Shown: positions 1 through 10,022 of the stretch, piece by piece
Numbering within the stretch: position 1 is the first letter of the stretch
How the letters are laid out: each line of letters opens with the position of its first letter
NCBI RefSeq assembly: GCF_020497125.1
Contig: NC_059073.1
Location: 19,365,225-19,429,224, forward strand
Direction of reading: 5' to 3'
Length of the DNA stretch: 64,000 nt
From: Mauremys mutica
Taxonomy: Eukaryota > Chordata > Testudines > Geoemydidae
Notes under the pieces: model-generated
Told to the model about the DNA's origin: nothing
Seen by the model: only the letters and a program-made list of their open reading frames with translations
Database searches by the model: none
Position numbers and translations under genes: made by a program

Positions 1-426
1 AAGGGTGGGGCCGGAGGAATAACCCCCCCCCCTCCTCCCCGCGCGCCTCATGGGCGAAATTGCCAGGCACGCAGCACCCGCTGCCTGCCGCATGCCGGCT
101 CCGCCGCGCTGAAGGGATGCACCGTGCCCAATGCAAAATGAATGACTAGCCACAGCGGGGCTGGGGAGGGCGGAGAGAGGAGGCGCGCGGCTGTTTGCAG
201 GGGACATACAATGGGCCACTCCCTAGCGTGAGGCTTGGGGGGTGCTCGCAGGCATCCGGCAGGCGCGGGAGGGGAGGGGAGAGGAAGGGACTCTGGCATC
301 AGGCTTGTCAATAAACTCTGCGATGGTGTCATCCCCCTGCTGGGCCAGGTGCTGCTGCTGCCGCCACCCACCTCTCTCCTGCCATCATGCCTCTGCTTTA
401 GCCCCGGCTGCTGCGCCTCTTCAGGG

Positions 427-438
427 ATGATGGCCTGA
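427..438 (+). promoter_or_regulatory. Minimal upstream ORF (ATG ATG GCC stop)
   Basis: Two adjacent ATGs at 427 and 430 are followed by GCC TGA. The second has A at -3 and G at +4, a strong initiation context, and encodes only Met-Ala. If the KCNQ3 mRNA starts upstream of 427 this would be a near-minimal uORF that can affect initiation at 589. Dependence on the true transcription start is the main uncertainty. Confidence 0.4.
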
Positions 439-464
439 CAGCGCCGTGGTTCCCTCTCCACCCG

Positions 465-499
465 TCTTTTTTCTTTTTTTCTTTTTCTTTTTTTTTTTT
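465..499 (+). repeat. Pyrimidine (T/C) tract in the KCNQ3 leader
   Basis: A run of T broken by a few C spans about 35 bases and ends 19 bases before an upstream ATG. If transcribed it would be a poly-U/C tract in the 5' UTR, a possible site for polypyrimidine-binding proteins, or it may simply be a length-variable microsatellite. Its effect is unknown. Confidence 0.85.
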
Positions 500-517
500 G
501 GGAGGGGAGCTCGGATC

Positions 518-661
518 ATGGCCTTGGGGCTCCGCAAGCTGCTGCTGCTGCTTACCTCCAGCTGCGCCTTTAAGGACCAGCGAAAAAGATGGGACTCAAG
601 TCCAGGAAGGCAGCAGCTGCGGGGGACGCTGGTGGCGGGGAGCAAGACGAGAAGAAAGTAG
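518..661 (+). promoter_or_regulatory. Upstream ORF overlapping the KCNQ3 start
   Basis: An ATG at 518 has A at -3 and G at +4 and opens a 47-codon frame starting MALGLRKLLLLLTSS, ending at a stop at 659-661. It is in a different frame from KCNQ3 and overlaps the first 73 coding bases, so ribosomes that translate it would bypass the main start. The Leu run is typical of a CTG-repeat leader, not evidence of a functional peptide. Likely a translational brake if it lies within the mRNA. Confidence 0.45.
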
Positions 662-917
662 GACTCGCGGCTGGGGATCTGGAGCAAGGTTCTTTGGCCT
701 TGGGAGCTGGAGCCGATAAAGATGGGACCCTGCTGCTGGAAGGTGCCGGGAAGGGAGAGGGGGGGAAGAGGAATCCGCAAGGGATTGGGCTTTTGGCCAA
801 AACACCTCTGAGCCGACCTGTCAAGAGGAACAATGCCAAGTACAGGAGGATCCAAACTTTAATCTATGATGCCCTGGAGAGACCCAGAGGGTGGGCGCTG
901 CTGTATCATGCCTTCGT
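589..917 (+). CDS. KCNQ3: KCNQ3 (Kv7.3) coding exon 1, N-terminal cytoplasmic part
   Basis: This exon encodes the first 109 residues plus two bases of codon 110 of the voltage-gated potassium channel subunit Kv7.3. With Kv7.2 it forms the neuronal M-channel at the plasma membrane and axon initial segment; the human gene is linked to benign familial neonatal seizures. Visible landmarks are MGLKSRK at the start, an Ala/Gly-rich low-complexity segment (residues 8-18), [11 protein letters not shown] (33-ish), [12 protein letters not shown] (41-52), the highly conserved [18 protein letters not shown] (63-80), then [20 protein letters not shown] and GWALLYHAF, which leads into S1. The start at 589 has A at -3 and G at +4, and a TAA in frame at 571 rules out an upstream start. 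The exon ends at a GTGAGT donor, phase 2. The variable Ala/Gly segment seems shorter than I recall for mammals. No frameshift or stop. The remaining exons lie outside the window. Confidence 0.95.
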
Positions 918-923
918 GTGAGT
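918..923 (+). promoter_or_regulatory. KCNQ3: Splice donor of KCNQ3 exon 1
   Basis: GTGAGT directly follows the exon and matches the consensus 5' splice site. The overlapping GT at 916 is followed by a weaker match. Using 918, codon 110 is split after two bases (GT), consistent with Val completed by the next exon. Confidence 0.9.
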
Positions 924-1702
924 ATCGGGGGTTATCGCCAGCGGTGGATTATTTGTAATCCGCGGGGGCAGGGCAGGGGGAGAAGATGGGTTGTGTTGTC
1001 ATTCCGGCGTGGTTTTCTTTTGTGTTGCTCTTCTAATAACTGCGGGAGGTTTGGTCCAAGAGGTGCCCCACTCTCGTGTCCTGCAGCCTGTAAAGTCCAG
1101 TTGATACAGTTGGAAGCTTTGGTAAATCGACACCAGAACACACGCACGCAAAACAACCCGTTGCAAGAGCAGTCGATTGCGGTGGTGAGGATACATGGAG
1201 ATCCCTGAAAAAACAGGGAGAAAGGTGCTGAATGAAATTGGCTTTGTCTTGGGGCTGGTAACTAGGGTATTCGTAGAGAGCCTGGATTCAGGGAGACTGG
1301 CCCTGTAGAAGAGAATATAAATCATCCAGCCAGTGCACATGTGAGTTAACATAATTTTAAAGGCTAAACCCTGAAAGGGGTGTGGGAATTTCTCATAGAA
1401 GATGCATATTATGCCACTGTTTTGCTTTATCATTGTAGGCATAATGCTCATTGGAACTTGTTCTGAACAAGGAGAAAATTACCAAGATCTCATTATGGGC
1501 TAAAAATATGCCTTTAATTATTTTTTTTGCTATCATCAAGATTTCTAAAATGAAAGGCTGTTTTATTTAAAAGGCTTTCTAGTGTCTTTGTACAGATACA
1601 TTCTCTTGAATACACATGTTGAAAATGGTATTCTATGAAAGCTGGGGAAAAGAGATGGAACAAGGACTAATTATGATAGATTTATGGATCAAAGTGCTTA
1701 AA
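924..1702 (+). other. Proximal intron, no feature recognised
   Basis: The first ~150 bases are still GC-rich; after about 1200 the composition becomes AT-rich. No repeat, RNA gene or ORF with recognisable content was seen. Enhancer-like sites may exist but cannot be shown from sequence. Confidence 0.4.
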
Positions 1703-2034
1703 GGGACACTGACAACTTAAATCTAGCCCAAAATGTTAAATGTGGTTATAAACATGGTTTAAAAAAAACAAAGGCCAATAGAAATGTTTGCACATTTAAA
1801 ATTTTTTTAAAACAAATAAACATCCACCTGCAGTGTATGAAACCCAATCATAGTATCACTAAGGGCTTGAAAGTGAAACTGATTTCACTTGTCCAAAATG
1901 AGAGGACAGCATAAAGACTGACCAACATGCTGGATTTCTAAAATTCGTGCATTTTAAAACAATGTAAAATGTTATTAGTATCATAGAGAAATAAATTTGT
2001 TTGCGACATAGATTTTTTAAGTTGTCAGTGTCCC
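1703..2034. mobile_element. MITE with long terminal inverted repeats
   Basis: The left end GGGACACTGACAACTTAAA recurs inverted at the right end, where TTTAAGTTGTCAGTGTCCC closes the element. The interior is AT-rich and non-coding. Flanks are TTA-like on both sides but the exact target duplication is unclear, so the superfamily is not assigned. Confidence 0.75.
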
Positions 2035-2838
2035 ATTACAATAAATTTGTTTTATAATGTTGCATGGATGCGGTTGCAAAACAGTGTGGATATTGGATAG
2101 CACTGTTTTTAAAAAAATGTTGTAAACCATAGTGGACAAAATTTCTGTGCAGGAAGACTGAGGAGTTATTGCTGAAGTTGGTTGTTTTATCAGAGACAAG
2201 GAAAGTCCTCTAGTCTGTGTAGATTGTGGATCCGTGGCCTGAACCTGCCAATTCTTATCATACAAATAGTGTTTACTCACATGAGTAGAGCCATTGAGCT
2301 TAAGGCTCTGATTCTGCCATTGGACAAGTCTCCCACTGAAGTTCATGGGAGTTTTGATTAAGTAAGGAGTGGAAGATCAGGTTCATTACTGAGATGAGTT
2401 TTTGTGTAGTGATATAATACTGATTTATTGCTAAACCTCCTCTCCCACTCATTTAACTTAGATTGTTCTTTTCATGATGTATGTCATATGAAACAGGACA
2501 TTGTTTTTCTCTTTTGCTTTTTTTTAAATATCAAGGTTGAACTGCTTGAAAAACTAAGCTCTAGATAATGTGGCATTTTTCCAGTCTAGTAGGGCAGCTG
2601 GTTCGAACTGGGTATGTGACTTAGGAAAGCTTATGACAACTGATAGAGAATGCATTAGGTATATATTATCTCTGGGAAGACCTCTTTGATGGAGGTTACA
2701 ACCTGGATCTCTTGCTCTGTATTTTATAATTGATTAATTTGTTGTTTTCTGATTTTAAGACAAGAGACTTTTGAGAGAAGAGACTTGAGAATTCCATGTG
2801 CAGCCTTTTCTCACAATCACTCCCATCTTCTCCTAGGC
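2035..2838. other. Intronic stretch, weak repeat relics
   Basis: Around 2305-2390 a phrase resembling 'prefer same-sense tails' of old amniote repeats (GAAGTTCATGGGAGTTTTG) is visible. Otherwise nothing assignable. Confidence 0.3.
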
Positions 2839-3131
2839 CAGGGGTTCTCAAACTTCACTGCACCACGACCTCCTCCTGACAACAAAAATTACTATGTGAC
2901 CCTGGGAGAGTGGACTGAAGCCTGAGCCCTGCCGCCCTGGCGGGGTAAAGCCCAAGGGCTTCAGCCCCATGCAGGGGGCCTCAGGAAGCCCTCCTGAAGC
3001 CTCCTAAAGCCCTCAGGATTCAGCCTTGGCTCCAGATGGCAGGGCTCGAGCTTCAGCTTCAGCCCCAGGCCCCAGGAAGTCTAACGCCAGCCCTGGCAAC
3101 CCCGTTAAAAAGGGGTTGCGACCAACTTTGG
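2839..3131. mobile_element. hAT-like non-autonomous element
   Basis: It begins CAGGGGTTCTCAAACTTC, a typical hAT-type terminus, and runs through a GC-rich middle to GGGGTTGCGACCAACTTTGG. Flanks TCCTAGGC and CTCTAGGC agree at 6 of 8 positions, compatible with an aged 8-bp duplication. The right terminus is decayed. Confidence 0.65.
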
Positions 3132-3366
3132 CTCTAGGCAATCCCATATGATTGGAATGAACTTCCAAAAGCTATTTGTCTATGCTCCACTCTGTCTCAT
3201 TTAAACCACTCTTTAAAATCCTATTTTCACAACTTTGTAACTGTATTGAGGTTTGTAGGTATTCAAAAATCAAACAAAATCTCAGAGCACCGTCTCCTAC
3301 AAGACTCCACTCCCCCGTAAAACGAACCCATGTGCCAGCCCTCACTCTGATCACTTTGTAGGTCAT

Positions 3367-3519
3367 CAGGGGCGGCTCTAGGAATTTTGCCACCCCAAGC
3401 ACGGCAGGCAGGCTGCCTTACGCGGACCCTCCGCAGGCAAGCCGCCGAGGGCAGAGCGCCCCCCGTGGCTTGCCGCCCCGAGCACGCGCTTGGCATGCTG
3501 GGGCCTGGAGCCACCCTTG
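3367..3519. mobile_element. Short hAT MITE (153 bp) with 8-bp target duplication
   Basis: Ends are CAGGGGCGGCTCTAGG and CCTGGAGCCACCCTTG, inverted copies of each other with few changes. Flanks TAGGTCAT and TATGTCAT differ at one position, the 8-bp duplication expected for hAT. Same family as 40126-40368. Confidence 0.88.
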
Positions 3520-4124
3520 TATGTCATATCCTTTTTCTCCACCCATCATTTGCTCTTTGTTTCTTTGTACATTGGAAGCTTTTGTGGGCAGGAATGTGTC
3601 TTATGTATTTGAAAAAGCATCTGGCATCTTTTGAGCCTGTGATACACACTTATTATGTATTACTTGTGCAAACAGTTCCTATATTGGAAGAGATATCCAA
3701 AATAACTTGTTAGGAGCTCAGACACCATGGGGAGGAGCTCCATAAAAGAATAGCATCTACCAGTTACCAGACACACATGGTGGGGCCAAATGGTGATATG
3801 ACTACAGTCCCTTCCATGAATGACGGATGCTCAACATTTCTCAGGATCTGGTTTGTTCATGTCAATGGGAATTTTACATGAGTAAGGACTGAGGGTCTGA
3901 GCACTTTCTGTGAGGTGGAAACTCAGCAGCTTTCAGGACTGGGACCTGATTACCCATGGCCATTGACCTGAACGGGAGCAGGACCAGTCCCCATGTTAAG
4001 TAAAGAAGACTTCTAGGGTCTCTTGTTCCTAAAGTAAATAAAATAGCTTTTTATAGTTTCATGGCCTTGCATTTGTCACGAGTTACTCAAGTTGTTTTGG
4101 TGAGCACCTTTTTATGGCCCGATT
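3520..4124. other. Intronic stretch with an L2/MIR-like tail
   Basis: Near 3555-3640 the order 'GGCAGGAATGTGTCTTATG' then 'CATCTGGCATC' resembles the 3' tail of old amniote LINE/SINE families. The rest shows no assignable feature. Confidence 0.3.
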
Positions 4125-4902
4125 TGTAGCCCACAGGGCTAGCTTGCCTTTACTATATCATTGCCTTGCCTTCATCATATTTCGCTGCTTTTGGTATATT
4201 CAGCCGTAATGCATGAAACCTACAGGCCTGTATCCTGTAAGGTATTAGCTGAAGCTTAAGTTAGCATAAGTGGTTAAGTTGGCTGTAACCCTTGGCATAG
4301 ATTAGTGGTTACCTTTAGATTTTGGGTACTAAGAAGAGCTTGTTCAACAGTAGGAGGTAGAATGTTCCTGTAAGTGCTATCGCAAGGAACATGGGAAGTA
4401 ATAACCGCAAATCCGCTTAAGCAGGGGGAGACAGGTATGATCATGAGCTGAAATGGTATCAATGTACTAACCTATACATAGAAGAAGGACACCTCAGCAT
4501 TAGTAGGATGAGGAAATACAAACAAGGAAAAGAGGAAAAACCGCTACTGAATGTACATTATATATAGGGGCATCAGCGTAACGTATTATCAAAGTTGCAT
4601 CCCAGCCTGGGGGCAATAGGAGAGAGAGATGTAGCCCTTGGGAGGTGCCAGAATTATGGCCACTGGTGATATGGCGAAAGGTAATGGCGATGAGGAAGAT
4701 ATTGGCTAACCTTTCTGGTTGTCTTGCAAGGGATGGAGCAAGTATACGGATGGCAAGATGTGCATTCTGTAGCCTCTCTATTTACCTTACTGAGTTAGAG
4801 TGTTTGTGACTGTGTTGAATGTATTAATAAACTATTTGTGAATGTAGAAGAGTTCCTATAGTGTGTGTGTTGCAGCTGTGCACATCGGGGTTCTCAGCTA
4901 CA
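4125..4902 (+). mobile_element. LTR-like element (solo), sense orientation
   Basis: The element begins TGTAGC and ends GCTACA, a perfect 6-bp terminal inversion of TG...CA type. Inside, a TATA-like ATTATATATAGGGG lies near 4557 and a polyadenylation signal AATAAA near 4827, about 270 bases downstream and in the order promoter, R, poly(A) expected of an LTR. No internal retroelement coding sequence adjoins it, and no convincing target duplication is visible. Endogenous retroviral or other LTR origin cannot be decided. Confidence 0.6.
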
Positions 4903-5535
4903 TAATAATTTGAATAATACTGGGCCTGATGTTGGGACAAGGGCCAGAACACCCTTAAAGTGATAACTGGGGATTCTTAAGTAATCAGTATAATTAAGAC
5001 AGAATCGATAGATCAGGCTACAAATCCTACACTCATTGATTTCAGTGGGAATTGGATTGGGCCCTTACTTAGGAACCCAAACACATTGAGGGCAAAACCC
5101 TTTGTGTGCTCTACGAACCCCACAGGGGAATGGTGGGAGTAGAGTGGGGTTGGTTTTGAAGGTGATCCCAGGGCAGGGTAGTATGGCTCAGGAGGGCCTA
5201 AGGGGAATGGACTCTGTTCCACAACTTGCTCCTCCTTTAAAAAGAGGCAGAGTGCTCTTCCAACCGGAGCCTGCTGCTGAAAGCAGTGTATGTGTAATGG
5301 GAGGGGGCATGGCCATGTTCCCAACACAGCAAAGCACACTCTTGAGACTTGGCACATTGGTGGATGCCCTGGTTGCTCCCCAGCCTACCACCCATGGGAG
5401 TGCTTTGTCTGGATCCAGCGTACTCCTCCCCTGTCTCTTCCAGTGCACTAGAATCTGGCCCTATTATATTATTGTTCAGTATGGGCCTAACCTTGTGTGA
5501 CGCTGAGTGCAATAGAATTCTGTGGGCATTCAAAA
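4903..5535. other. Intronic stretch, nothing recognised
   Basis: Contains small open frames on both strands without any recognisable domain; they overlap one another and look random. Confidence 0.35.
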
Positions 5536-5645
5536 CGTCCTTATTATTTAATTATTTGTGTTACTTATCTTCTTGGAGCCCTAGTCAGGCCTAGAACCAC
5601 CCCGTGCAAGGCACTGTACAAACACAACAAAAAAAAAGACAATCT
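5536..5645 (+). repeat. MIR-like SINE fragment
   Basis: The phrase GTGCAAGGCACTGTACAAAC followed by an A-rich segment resembles the middle of amniote MIR-type elements. Short and diverged. Confidence 0.4.
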
Positions 5646-6892
5646 ATGTAGCATGTCATAGGATCAGACCCTACAAAAGCAAAACTCTAAAAATTAAAGA
5701 AATGAAAGATTGTTCGCAAATCTGTTAGGGACTTACAGAGCTTTGCTCTTCTCACAGAAAGACGAGAACATCATTCCATCAGCAGGAAGAATGATACCAT
5801 GGGAAACGCTAACATTTAGAGCTCTAGATTAAAATTTGATTTCTGTTTACTCATGATAGAGCCTTTGAAGTGAAGGGGCTTTTCAGCTTATAAATCTCTC
5901 CTGTGTTGGATTTACAGCTCTGCCATGAAAGTAGAACTGTCCTGGAACGCCTCAGACTGAGCCTCGCCAGAGACGCAAATAGTTGTTCACATTTTATTAG
6001 GGGTGTGTGAGTGGGTGATAGGATCCAAAACATTTCAACAAGTGCCTATTTTGTGTGATTTTTATCATTAAAAAAAACCTATGTATTTTAGTGAAACGTT
6101 ACTGCTCGGTCAGTAAAGTGGACTAGATCCTTTGGGTAGCCTCACAATCCAAAAAAAGATTTAAAATTAAAAAGAAAATTGCAGTATGTGCAAACCTATT
6201 GCCAATGAACATCTTAAAGGCCCGGCGCTTGCTTACTACCAGAAATAGTACTGATAAAGCCTGATCTAAAGTTCAATGAAATCAATAGAAAGGCTCACAT
6301 TACCTTCAAGGGGCTATGGAGCAGGTCCGTAAAGTTTATTACACTTCTAGTTTTAATGAAGTTGGTCAATGAAACTTCCCAAGGCAGTAAACACTGCATC
6401 TGACAGTATTTGCAGGCTCAGGTATTAATTTGCGTGAGGGGAATATTTCTTGATGCAGAACATTGGTTTGTAGTCTTCACAGGGAACTGTGAGTCACAGA
6501 AACAGATGTTATTACCTGCGTGTGTTTTCTTGTGAATCTCCTCTCTTGTTCTGCACACGTGCATGTGTGTGCACTCACACTTGCACTGACTAGAGTGGAG
6601 AACTGGGACCAAAGAAATTGACACTATCTTTCCTTCTGAAAATATGTAGTGTCTTCTCAGTGTCTATCAGAACTTGGGTCCACCTAGCATCTGAGAAGTT
6701 CCTCAGTGACTTAGGGCAGGCATTCTCAAATATCATCACAGTGTGTCTATAACTTAATAATATAGCTGGTTGGAAAAGTAGTTTTTTTTTCTCACATGGA
6801 AAATTTAAACTTTTCAGTGATAAATAGAAACCTGAAGATTCTTGTCTGAAAACTTTCAATTCAGAATCAAAAAAGGTACAATTCTACACTGC
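5646..6892. other. Intronic stretch, nothing assignable
   Basis: AT-rich sequence with a short alternating purine-pyrimidine patch near 6555-6585 (GTGCATGTGTGTGCAC). No gene or clear element. Confidence 0.35.
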
Positions 6893-7116
6893 CTCATGGG
6901 AGTTGTAATTCAGGTGTTTGATTGCCCCCGCTGTCCTCTATGGGCCGGACTCCCTGGCCAAACTACACCTCCCTTGATGCATCATGATCTTCCAGCTTGC
7001 TGAGCATCATAGGAGTCCCTGGCCCTGGTGTATCATGGGAGATGTAGTCTGGCTGAGGAATCCGTCCCAGAGAGGAGAAAGGAGGTATGAATCACATGAA
7101 CTATAACTCCCATGAG
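6893..7116. mobile_element. MITE with CTCATGGGAGTT termini
   Basis: CTCATGGGAGTTGTAATT at the left recurs inverted at 7099-7116 with two mismatches. Internal copies of the same motif (near 6965 and 7035) make it a cluster of ACTACA-TCCC type sites, related to the ZNF143/THAP11 binding consensus. Superfamily not determined. Confidence 0.65.
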
Positions 7117-7202
7117 AGTCATTTCCAAATTGTAATTTTTTGGTTTTTGGGATGTGGTGTGTGTGGGTAAAGTACATATAGGTGTGTGTGCATATGTATG
7201 TG

Positions 7203-8468
7203 TACATAAGAACAGCCATGTGGATCAGACTAAAGGTCCATCTAGCCCAGTATCTTGTCTTCTCACAGTGGCTGATGCCAGATGCTTCAGAGGGAATGAA
7301 AAATGGAAATTTATCGAGTGATTCATCCCATGTAATCAAGTCCCAGTTTCTGGCAGTTAGAGGTTTAGGGACACCCAGAGCATGACATTGCATCCCTGAC
7401 CATCTGGGGTAATAGCCATTGATGGACCTATCCTCCATGAATTTATCTAATTCTTTTTTGAACCGAGTTATACTTCTGGCCTTCACAATGTCCTCTGGCA
7501 GAGAGTTCCACAGGTTGACTGTGCATTGTGTGAAGAAATACTTCCTTTTTTTTTTTGTTCTAAATCTTGTGCCCCATTAATTTAATTGGATGACCCCTAG
7601 TTCTTTTGTGGTGTGAAGGGGTAAATAATACTTCCCATACCAGTCATGATTTTATAGACGTCTATCATATCCTTTCTTAGTCATCTCTTTTCAAAGCTGA
7701 ACAGTCCCAGTCTTTTTAATCTCTCATATGTAAGCTGTTCCGTACCCCTAATCATTTACATTGCCCTTCTCTGTACTTTCTCCATTTATAGTATTTTTTG
7801 AGATGGGGAGACTAGAACTGCATGCAGTGTTCAAGGTGTGGGCGTACCATGGATTTGCATTGTAGCATTATGATAGTTTCTGTCTTATTATCTATCCCTT
7901 TCCTGTTGGTTCCCAACTTTCTAGCTTTTTTGATAGCTGCTGCACATTGAGTGGATGTTTTCAGATAACTATCCACAATGACTCCAAGATCTCTTTTTTG
8001 AGTGGTAGCAGCTAATTTAGGTATGCATAGTTGGGGCTATGTTTTTGAGTGTGCATTACTTTGCACTTATGAACACTGAAGTACATCTGCCATTTTGTTG
8101 CTCAGTCACCCAGTTTGGTAAGATCTCTTTGGAGCTCTTTGCAGTCAGCTTTGGTCTTAATTATCTTCTTGAGTAATTTTATATTGTCTGCAAACTTTGC
8201 CACCTCATTATTTATCCTCTTTTCAAGATCATTTATGAATATTTTGAGCAGCACTGGTCCCGGTACAGATCCTTGGGGGACCCTGCTATTTACCTTTCCC
8301 CACAGTGAAAACTCACCATTTACTCTTACTGTTCGTTGCCTATCTTTTAACCAGTTACTGATTCATGACAGGACCTTTCCTCTTATCCCATGACTGCATA
8401 CTTTACTTAAGAGCATTTGGTGAGGGACCTTATCAAAGGCTTCCTGAAAGTGTAAGTACACTATATCT
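7203..8468 (-). mobile_element. CR1 LINE, 5'-truncated, antisense
   Basis: Read on the minus strand, this is the 3' part of a CR1 element. The reverse transcriptase region is entered at a frame reading QEAFDKVPH (the KAFDxVPH motif) near 8430. The C-terminal part reads VQRRAM..MIRG and ITRFKKELDKFMEDRSINGYY near 7400-7490. Stops and frameshifts are frequent. The 3' end at 7204-7213 carries one TTCTTATG tail unit. No function is expected. Confidence 0.9.
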
Positions 8469-9335
8469 GTATGTATTTACACTCTCTCTTTCTCTTTATG
8501 AAAAGTTGAAATTTTCTGCAGAAATCAGACACTTTTTGCAACCCTTTTTTGTTTAGTTGAAAACTGAATTTTCCATTCAAATTTGTGGAAATTTTTCAGC
8601 CAACCCCTCAATAGAGAGAGTGTCTTCCAGATACTGCCCCTCCTATTTGCAATTTTGTAACATTCCTATGGCAACTACAGCAATTGCTTACATGGAATAG
8701 TTCTAGTGGAAAAGTATTTTAGGGTGGGATTATTCAAAAGAGCTCAACATTGGCCTAATTCTGCTCCCACAGAAGCCAGTGGTAAAGCTCCCTGTTATAG
8801 TGGTCCCATTGAAGTTGTGCTGGTGGCCTGTGGATCAGTTGCCTGCCCATGGCTGACTGTGTAATACAAGTTTGCTACAACTCTGATCAGCCAGTAGATA
8901 TTGCTCATCAAAGCGGGGAAACAATCCACTAGTGGAATATGTGCAGCTGCATTTTCAAACAACAGAGGTGTGTGAGGTCCAAGTTATCAGTGGGTATAAA
9001 CTCTGCCATTGAGAAGGCAAGAGTTAAAAATGGGAAAAAATATCTTATTCTGAAATGTCTGTCCATAGCATTGGGTTAATCATTACTCAAGGCTCCTACC
9101 TAAAAACAAAAAAAAATGTTTTTGCATTATTAAAATCAATAAACGCAGATAATTGTAAAACCCAACAATACCCCAAATTAGGGTGCAATGCCTTGTACTC
9201 ATTTAAATCACTATTTAATTAGATGCACTGCTGAATATTGTAAAAACTCCAGGAACCCAGTCATCTGCCTTAAAGAAATTACAGATTCTGTATTGCCAAC
9301 CCAGACCATATGATTCAGGCTCCCAAAATCATGTT
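8469..9335. other. Intronic stretch with a weak repeat
   Basis: At 8500-8610 a run of AATTTTC/GAAAATTT-type phrases resembles a similar tract at 56530-56735 and may be the same decayed family. The rest is unassigned. Confidence 0.3.
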
Positions 9336-9530
9336 GTTGTTTTTTTAAATAGGACATTCTGGGTTCTTTTTGTTTGCTTTTAGAGTGTACTTGGGTCCCA
9401 TTTTCAAGTTTTTCTTGGCAACTATGATTGAAACGTACTTAAAAATAAAAATTGAGAGTCTCAGCTGATCACATGACTCCAAGAGCTGGGATTTTAAGAA
9501 AAATAATACATATTGTGAGCGCTAGTAAGA
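9336..9530 (-). repeat. Interspersed repeat, shares family with 48935-49225
   Basis: Both copies contain GGGTTCTTTTTxTTTGC, a CCxxTTTTCAA segment and AGCTGGGxxTTxAxGAxAAAT in the same order and spacing. In turtles I recall this as an abundant DNA-transposon-like repeat. Orientation label is arbitrary. Confidence 0.6.
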
Positions 9531-9699
9531 CAGATTTCAAGCTGCATTTAATCTTCAGTGGAAGGTCCTGAAAGCAAAGGATGACTCATCTGAGCAAAGC
9601 ATTGCAGGATCAGACCTTTAGCGGATAAGTGGCTCACCCAGTACTCCACAAAGTCAATGCTAGTTTTGTCACTGAGTTTGGTGGGGGATTTGTGTCTAA

Positions 9700-10022
9700 G
9701 GGGCAAAAAAGAAGAGCGCCGCCCCGCCGTACCCGCCCCCGCAAGCACCGCGCTGCTGAACCCCCTCCCAGTGCCGCGCCGCTGAAACCCCTGCCCCCCG
9801 AGCACTACGCCACCCGAAGCCCTGCCTCCCAAGTGCTGCGCAAGCCCCCGCCTCCCCAGCGCCACGCTGCCCGAAGCCCCTGCCCCCCCGAGCGCTGCGC
9901 CGCGGATACAAAAAACCCCCTCTCCAGCGCTGTCCCGACGAACCAAAAAAAACCCCCAAAAACCCGAGCGCCGCCCCGTCCCAAGCACGTGCTTGGTCGG
10001 CTGGTGCCTAGAGCCGGCCCTG
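9700..10022. mobile_element. GC-rich hAT element, 5' end lost
   Basis: The right end GTGCCTAGAGCCGGCCCTG matches the hAT terminus seen at 40976 and 57911. The interior consists of imperfect tandem units built from 'GCGCCGC..GAAGCCCCTGCCCCC', GC-rich and non-coding. The left terminus was not found, so the target duplication cannot be checked. Confidence 0.7.

Larger units (their letters stand above)
1..588 (+). promoter_or_regulatory. KCNQ3: CpG-rich promoter and 5' UTR region of KCNQ3
   Basis: This stretch immediately precedes the KCNQ3 start codon. It is GC-rich with many CpGs, has G-rich runs near 1-20 and 265-290 that resemble Sp1-type sites, and shows no obvious TATA box. Promoters of neuronal KCNQ genes are typically CpG-island type, so the transcription start probably lies here, but its position cannot be fixed from sequence. 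CpG density drops after about 1100, inside the intron. The in-frame stop TAA at 571-573 shows that the coding sequence does not extend upstream of 589. Confidence 0.75.

Noticed and set aside
48..461. Minus-strand ORF in the promoter region
   Set aside because: CpG-rich DNA commonly has long chance ORFs; no recognisable protein.
421..855. Minus-strand ORF opposite KCNQ3 exon 1
   Set aside because: Shadow of the real exon and of the poly-T tract (Lys run).
916..921. Alternative splice donor GTGTGA
   Set aside because: The overlapping GTGAGT at 918 matches the consensus better.
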